A stretch of DNA of 9,195 bases, from positions 1 through 9,195 of the forward strand of contig PXQZ01000018.1 in NCBI GenBank assembly GCA_003021755.1, written 5' to 3'. Positions 6,038 through 9,195 of the stretch are shown piece by piece. A program made the translations under genes and the position numbers. Numbering within the stretch: the stretch's first letter is position 1; each line of letters begins with the position of its first letter. The notes below the pieces were generated by a model that ran no database searches, was not told the origin of the DNA, and saw only the letters and a program-made list of their open reading frames with translations. This DNA is from Halobacteriales archaeon QH_8_67_36 (GTDB lineage Archaea; Halobacteriota; Halobacteria; Halobacteriales; Haloarculaceae).

Positions 6038-6072
6038 GTGAAGCCGCGGGGCTTGTCCCCGCGGTACTTCAC
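6038..6072. terminator. Strong hairpin overlapping the ahbAB stop codon
   Basis: CCGCGGGG (6044-6051) pairs with CCCCGCGG (6057-6064) around a 5-nt loop, and GTGAAG (6038-6043) continues pairing with CTTCAC (6067-6072) past a 2-nt bulge, 14 bp in all. The ahbAB stop (6071-6069) lies inside the distal arm. It may protect or end transcripts arriving from both sides. No T-tract follows on either strand, so classical termination is not shown. Subterminal hairpins of this kind also mark IS200/IS605 ends. Confidence 0.4.
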
Positions 6073-7106
6073 TCCCCGACGATGTCGTCGTAGCGCGCCC
6101 CGGTCTGTTTGAGCGTGGCCGTCGAGTAGAGCCGGTCGTGATCGACCGGGAGGTATTCCGTCGAGAGTTCGTCTATCTTCCCGTCGACGACGTCGGCGTC
6201 GCGGCCGTGAATCATGGTGAAGAGGTTGTACGGCCAGTCCTGTTCGGGCCGGCGCGGCCGGTGGTAACACAACGTGACGTAGGGGAGTTCCCCGACGCGC
6301 TCGCCCAGTTCGTCGAGTCGGTCGTCGGGAACGTCCCAGACGACCATGCAGTTGTTGTCGAACCCGGTGGTGATGTGGTTCACCACGCAGCCGATGCGCT
6401 TGATACACCCTCCGGCGCGCAGCCCTTCGATGGCATCGAGCACGTCGCCCACGTCGGCGTCGACGGCGGCTGCGATATCACGGTAGGGCGTGGCCGAGAG
6501 CGGGAACCCGTCCTGTATCTCCAGCAGGAGCCGGCGGTCAAGCGCCGAGAGGTCGGCCGCGGCGTCCTCGCTGATGCGGGTGGCGCTCGCGTCGGTCCTC
6601 TCGACACTCTCCCGGGCAAACCGGTCGCTGTTGACGACCGGAAACTCGAGGTCGATGTAGTAGTCCGTCAGCATCGGCAGGACGAGTACCGGACAGCCGG
6701 TGCGGGCTTCGACGTCGGCCAGAATCTCGTCGCGCCGTTCGCGGGAGCCGGCGGTGACGACGAACCACATGTTCCACGCGTGGTCGCGGGCGTAGTTGTG
6801 GTTCACCTGCCGGTAGTCGTTGATCGTGGCGGCGATCTCGTCGAACCGCTCCTCCGGTGCGGCCACCGCGGCCAGCGTCGAGGAGCCGATGACCGGCGGG
6901 TTCAACACGGCGCCGAAGCGCCGGAAGACGCCGTCGTCGCGGAGCGCTTCGACGCGTTCGAGTGCCTCCTCGGCCGGCACGCCGAGTCGCCCGCCGACCG
7001 CGTCGAACGGGCGTTCACGGACCGGGAAGCCGCTCTGGAATCCGTCGATGAGCGCGGCGTCGACGTCGTCGATACGCTCCCGCCACTCACCCGTTCGGAG
7101 GCTCAT
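6069..7106 (-). CDS. ahbAB: Siroheme decarboxylase AhbA-AhbB fusion (Lrp/AsnC-like fold)
   Basis: A 345-residue protein made of two homologous halves (about 10-165 and 186-340), each an Lrp/AsnC-like helix-turn-helix plus ligand domain. Each half has the DGFPL/SGFPV-type start, the FRRFG/IKRIG strand, and the NirDL/AhbAB signature: HNYARDHAWNMWFVV (103-117) and CYHRPRRPEQDWPYNLFTMI (280-299). These His, Arg and Tyr-rich segments distinguish the decarboxylases from true Lrp regulators. AhbAB removes two acetate carboxyls of siroheme to give 12,18-didecarboxysiroheme in the alternative heme b route, in the cytoplasm. AhbA and AhbB are often separate genes, so this is a fusion. The ATG at 7106 is chosen over an upstream extension (to 7412) because the upstream part is not conserved-looking and overlaps the divergent gene, and a promoter lies 28 nt ahead. 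Automated annotation may call it an AsnC regulator. Confidence 0.85.
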   Translation of the reverse strand: MSLRTGEWRERIDDVDAALIDGFQSGFPVRERPFDAVGGRLGVPAEEALERVEALRDDGVFRRFGAVLNPPVIGSSTLAAVAAPEERFDEIAATINDYRQVNHNYARDHAWNMWFVVTAGSRERRDEILADVEARTGCPVLVLPMLTDYYIDLEFPVVNSDRFARESVERTDASATRISEDAAADLSALDRRLLLEIQDGFPLSATPYRDIAAAVDADVGDVLDAIEGLRAGGCIKRIGCVVNHITTGFDNNCMVVWDVPDDRLDELGERVGELPYVTLCYHRPRRPEQDWPYNLFTMIHGRDADVVDGKIDELSTEYLPVDHDRLYSTATLKQTGARYDDIVGE

Positions 7107-7130
7107 TACACCGACTTGGTGGTGGACGGG

Positions 7131-7143
7131 TGTATCGTTTTCG
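7131..7143 (-). promoter_or_regulatory. BRE/TATA promoter of ahbAB
   Basis: On the minus strand CGAAAA (7143-7138) precedes CGATACA (7137-7131). The TATA centre is about 28 nt before the ATG at 7106, predicting leaderless transcription and fixing this start. Confidence 0.5.
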
Positions 7144-7173
7144 GGACCGCGCCGTGTTCCCGCAAGATGAGAA

Positions 7174-7190
7174 CGAAACGGAGGGGCTTT
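7174..7190 (+). promoter_or_regulatory. Candidate promoter of the TrpD2-like gene
   Basis: CGAAAC (7174-7179) followed by a stretch ending GGGGCTTT (7183-7190) lies in the 109-bp divergent gap. It is about 5 nt further from the ATG (7216) than in the leaderless genes, so a short leader is implied. Weak TATA. Confidence 0.3.
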
Positions 7191-7215
7191 GAGAGCGCGG
7201 TCCCAATCGTCGGCC

Positions 7216-8301
7216 ATGGCACAAGCAACCCACGAGTACGGCGACTGGCCGCTGCAACGGCTGATGACCGAGGTCGTCGGCTCGGGCCACAAATCGGCCG
7301 ACGACATGACCCGCGAGCAAGCCCGGGAGGCGTTCCAGCGCATCCTCGACGACGAGCCCGACCACACGACGCTGGGCGCGTTCTGGCTGGCCAACCGCTG
7401 GAAGCGCAACACGCCCGAGGAACTGGGCGCCTACCTCGACGTGATGGCCGAGGAGTCAGTCGTCACTGCCGAGCCCGACGCCGACCCCGTCGACTGCGGC
7501 GCGAACTACGACGGCAAGGGCAGGTCGGCCATCCTCGGCGTCGCCGCCGGTCTCGTCGCCGCCGCCGCCGGAACGCCCGTCGTCGTCCACTCCGGCGACC
7601 GCGTCCCAACACAGAAGCAGGACGCCTACAAACACGTGCTCGACGAACTCGGCGTCCGGACGGAACTCGACCCACAGGAGAGCGCCGACATGGTCGACGA
7701 TGTGGGCTTTGGCTTCTACTATCAGCCCGCCTTCAACCCCGGCGTCGACGCCCTCTTCGACCGCCGGGACACTCTGGGCGTGCGCTCGTTCGTCAACACC
7801 GTCGAGACGCTCGCCAACCCCGCCGGCGCGAGCGTCCACCTGGGGAGCTTCTATCACCTCCCCTTCGCCAAGAGGATGGTCCGCACGCTGGTCAACGCCG
7901 AGTCAAGCACCGTCTCCCGCGCACTCTTCTTCCAGGGAATGGAGGGGTACGACGACGTCCGACCCGGCGAGACCGTCGTCGCCGAGTGGCCCGTCGAGGG
8001 CGAGGACAGCGACGACGAGGCCATCGCGGACTTCGAGATCCGTACGAGCGAATACGGCATGGACGTGACCAGTGACGACCTGGCCGTCGAGGACGTGGCC
8101 GACGAGTCCGCCGAGATCACCGAGGCAGTCCTGGCCGGCGAGCGCACCGACGGCTTCGCCGACGCCGTTGCGCTCAACGCCGCCCTTCGCATCTATGCCC
8201 GCGAGGACGCCGACAGCATCGAGGCCGGTCTGGCACAGGCCCGCGGGGCTATCGACGACGGCAGCGCCGCCGACACGCTCGATGCGCTCCGGGCGTTCTG
8301 A
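7216..8301 (+). CDS. TrpD2/YbiB-like protein of the anthranilate phosphoribosyltransferase family
   Basis: A 361-residue cytoplasmic protein with the nucleoside phosphorylase/phosphoribosyltransferase class III fold. Residues 12-85 are the helical N-terminal domain (GSGHKSADDMTREQAREAF at 22-40; LGAFWLANRWK at 53-63). The alpha/beta domain follows: CGANYDGKGRSA at 94-105, AAGLVAAAAGTPVVVHSG at 110-127, and RSFVNTVETLANPAGASVHL at 190-209 (TrpD form NLLGPLTNPA). The glycine-rich GTGGD loop and the N-x-S-T phosphate site of true TrpD are replaced by a YDGKGRS-type loop like that of TrpD2/YbiB, a group reported to lack anthranilate phosphoribosyltransferase activity and to bind nucleic acid. So a role in tryptophan synthesis is doubtful, and no trp gene is nearby. 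Start at ATG 7216 rather than GTG 7189 because the protein then starts like the family (MAQATHEYGDWPL). Confidence 0.8.
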   Translation: MAQATHEYGDWPLQRLMTEVVGSGHKSADDMTREQAREAFQRILDDEPDHTTLGAFWLANRWKRNTPEELGAYLDVMAEESVVTAEPDADPVDCGANYDGKGRSAILGVAAGLVAAAAGTPVVVHSGDRVPTQKQDAYKHVLDELGVRTELDPQESADMVDDVGFGFYYQPAFNPGVDALFDRRDTLGVRSFVNTVETLANPAGASVHLGSFYHLPFAKRMVRTLVNAESSTVSRALFFQGMEGYDDVRPGETVVAEWPVEGEDSDDEAIADFEIRTSEYGMDVTSDDLAVEDVADESAEITEAVLAGERTDGFADAVALNAALRIYAREDADSIEAGLAQARGAIDDGSAADTLDALRAF

Positions 8302-8305
8302 GCGG

Positions 8306-8319
8306 CGGAACCCATTTTC
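8306..8319 (+). promoter_or_regulatory. Candidate promoter of the hydrolase gene
   Basis: CGGAAC (8306-8311) and CCATTTTC (8312-8319) sit directly after the stop of the TrpD2-like gene. The TATA centre is 27 nt before the ATG at 8343, again fitting a leaderless start. It suggests the hydrolase gene was once independently expressed. Confidence 0.45.
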
Positions 8320-8342
8320 CCGTCCGGGCCGAACTAAAGACG

Positions 8343-9180
8343 ATGTCGCGCTCCGATACAGCCGACGAGTGGACGGGTCCCGCCGAGGACGCCACCTGGC
8401 GCCACGACACTGTCGAGACGAACGGCGTCCGCCTCCACGTCGTCACCGCCGGTCCCGAGGACGGCCCGCTGGTCGTGTTGCTGCACGGCTTCCCGGAGTT
8501 CTGGTACTCCTGGCGCCACCAGATTCCGGTGCTGGCCGAGGCAGGCTTTCGCGTCGTCGCGCCGGATATGCGCGGCTACAACCGCTCGGAGAAGCCCTCG
8601 GGGGTCGCCGCGGGGCGGGCTCGTGGCGTGGTACACCGCCATCGACCGCCCCGGCGTCGTCGACCGGCTGGCGGTGTTGAACGCGCCCCATCCCTCGGCC
8701 TACGAGCGGGCCCTGCGCTCGAATCCGGCCCAGCTCGGCAAGTCCTGGTACGTCGGTTTCTTCCAGTTGCCGCTCGTGCCCGAGTGGAGCCTCGGAGCGG
8801 GGGACTTCGCGGCCATCGAGCGGATGCTCGCCGAGGGGACGGTCCGGCCCGACGCGTTTACCGAGACGGACATCGAGCGCTACAAGACCGCCTTCGGCCG
8901 GCCCGGCGCCCGGACGGCGGCGCTCAACTACTACCGGGCGATGGCCAGACGGACCGCGAAGCTGACGCTGACGCGGGGCGGCGTCGGCGACCTTCCGGTT
9001 CGAGCGCCGACCCTGCTCGTCTGGGGCGAGCGGGACGTGGCGCTGGACGTGTCCCTGACCGAGGGGCTGGAGCAGTGGGTCCCCGACATCCGGGTCGAGC
9101 GCCTGCCCGACGCGAGTCACTGGGTCCAGTTCGATGCGCCCGAACGGGCGAGCGGGCTGCTGGTCGAGCATCTCGGGTGA
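8343..9180 (+). pseudogene. Epoxide hydrolase-type alpha/beta hydrolase, broken by an internal deletion with frameshift
   Basis: The frame from ATG 8343 encodes the N-terminal part of an alpha/beta hydrolase: LLHGFPEFWYSWRHQIPVL (46-64), holding the HGFP oxyanion motif, and DMRGYNRSEKPSG (75-87). At about 8605-8614 homology jumps to another frame (position 1 of the codon at 8614), which continues GGLVAWYTAIDRPGVVDRL and runs to the TGA at 9178-9180. That part holds a likely acid Asp (codon 9034-9036, WGERD) and the catalytic His (codon 9118-9120, DASHW). Missing are about 30 residues including the nucleophile elbow, normally GHDWGG with Asp as nucleophile. The deletion must be 2 modulo 3 bases long. 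The N-terminal frame stays open out of register to the window end without hydrolase sequence. Such enzymes open epoxides or cleave haloalkanes or esters; this copy should be inactive. An assembly error is the alternative. Confidence 0.8.
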
Positions 9181-9195
9181 CGAACAGCCCACACC

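Larger units (their letters stand above)
5472..6068. other. 600-bp gene-free gap rich in stem-loops
   Basis: No open frame here has convincing coding character: the longest candidates (starts at 5703, 5784 and 5797) overlap in different frames and are composed of residues typical of chance translation of structured DNA. The gap is more AT-rich than its neighbours in places. It carries back-to-back promoters near 5500, small hairpins such as TCGCC-GAAC-GGCGA (5537-5550), the GAAA hairpin at 5592, two larger folds (5672-5748 and 5771-5906), and an imperfect stem with GACACC (5929-5934) and GGTGTC (5944-5949). The stretch 5910-6037 otherwise shows only a short near-palindrome, GAATTAAATTC (5984-5994). 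A remnant of an insertion sequence or a non-coding RNA locus are the two readings. Confidence 0.55.

Noticed and set aside
5472..6068. tRNA, 5S rRNA or SRP RNA in the gap
   Set aside because: No cloverleaf with a GGTTCGAATC-type loop and none of the conserved SRP or 5S segments could be found.
7107..7412. N-terminal extension of the ahbAB frame
   Set aside because: The added residues are unlike the family, overlap the divergent TrpD2-like gene, and the promoter at 7131-7143 supports the ATG at 7106.
6138..8075. 645-codon open frame on the + strand
   Set aside because: It runs antisense to ahbAB and then out of frame through the TrpD2-like gene; both of those have strong family motifs. Long open shadows are common in high-GC haloarchaeal DNA.
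8614..9195. Continuation of the hydrolase N-terminal frame to the window end as a real protein
   Set aside because: After about residue 88 the translation is Arg-rich and unlike any hydrolase, while the other frame carries the expected C-terminal motifs.
1..9195. CRISPR array or defence system
   Set aside because: No regularly spaced direct repeats and no cas-like or other defence-type protein was seen.

Overview
The window looks like chromosomal DNA from a haloarchaeon. It has high GC and strong G/C third-position bias, and the predicted proteins are rich in Asp and Glu. Promoters look archaeal (BRE followed by a TATA box), and most start codons sit where leaderless transcription would place them. 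Two genes are typical of archaeal cofactor pathways: MptA-type GTP cyclohydrolase and a siroheme decarboxylase of the alternative heme route. The genus cannot be fixed from the sequence alone.

Layout. At 1-68 (-) is the start of a small membrane protein resembling FxsA, running off the left edge. At 213-1586 (-) is a complete cytochrome P450. The gap 1587-1953 holds a 166-bp terminal-inverted-repeat element that looks like a MITE. At 1954-3573 (+) is a DUF255/SPATA20-type protein (thioredoxin fold plus helical barrel). At 3696-4502 (+) is a TrmB-family regulator, convergent with mptA at 4524-5471 (-). The roughly 600-bp gap 5472-6068 has no convincing gene but is full of stem-loops. At 6069-7106 (-) is a fused AhbA-AhbB-like siroheme decarboxylase. 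Divergent from it, 7216-8301 (+) encodes a TrpD2/YbiB-like member of the anthranilate phosphoribosyltransferase family. At 8343-9180 (+) is a broken alpha/beta hydrolase of the epoxide hydrolase type, missing its nucleophile segment.

The genes do not form one operon: directions alternate and most have their own promoter. There is a loose cofactor theme. AhbAB makes a heme precursor, the P450 uses heme, and MptA opens pterin synthesis (and, in Haloferax, also archaeosine synthesis). The TrmB-like regulator has no sugar or central-carbon gene beside it.

The most unusual stretch is 5507-6072. A BRE/TATA pair on the + strand, divergent from mptA, precedes a GAAA-loop hairpin, a perfect three-way-junction fold, a second multi-helix fold with a UACG loop, and a hairpin at the end of ahbAB. 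The G-U pairs I found favour a + strand transcript. This is a candidate structured non-coding RNA or the remains of a mobile element. Other points of interest are the hydrolase with an internal deletion, the MITE, and a CGAAAR-like BRE placed 37 to 32 nt before several start codons.
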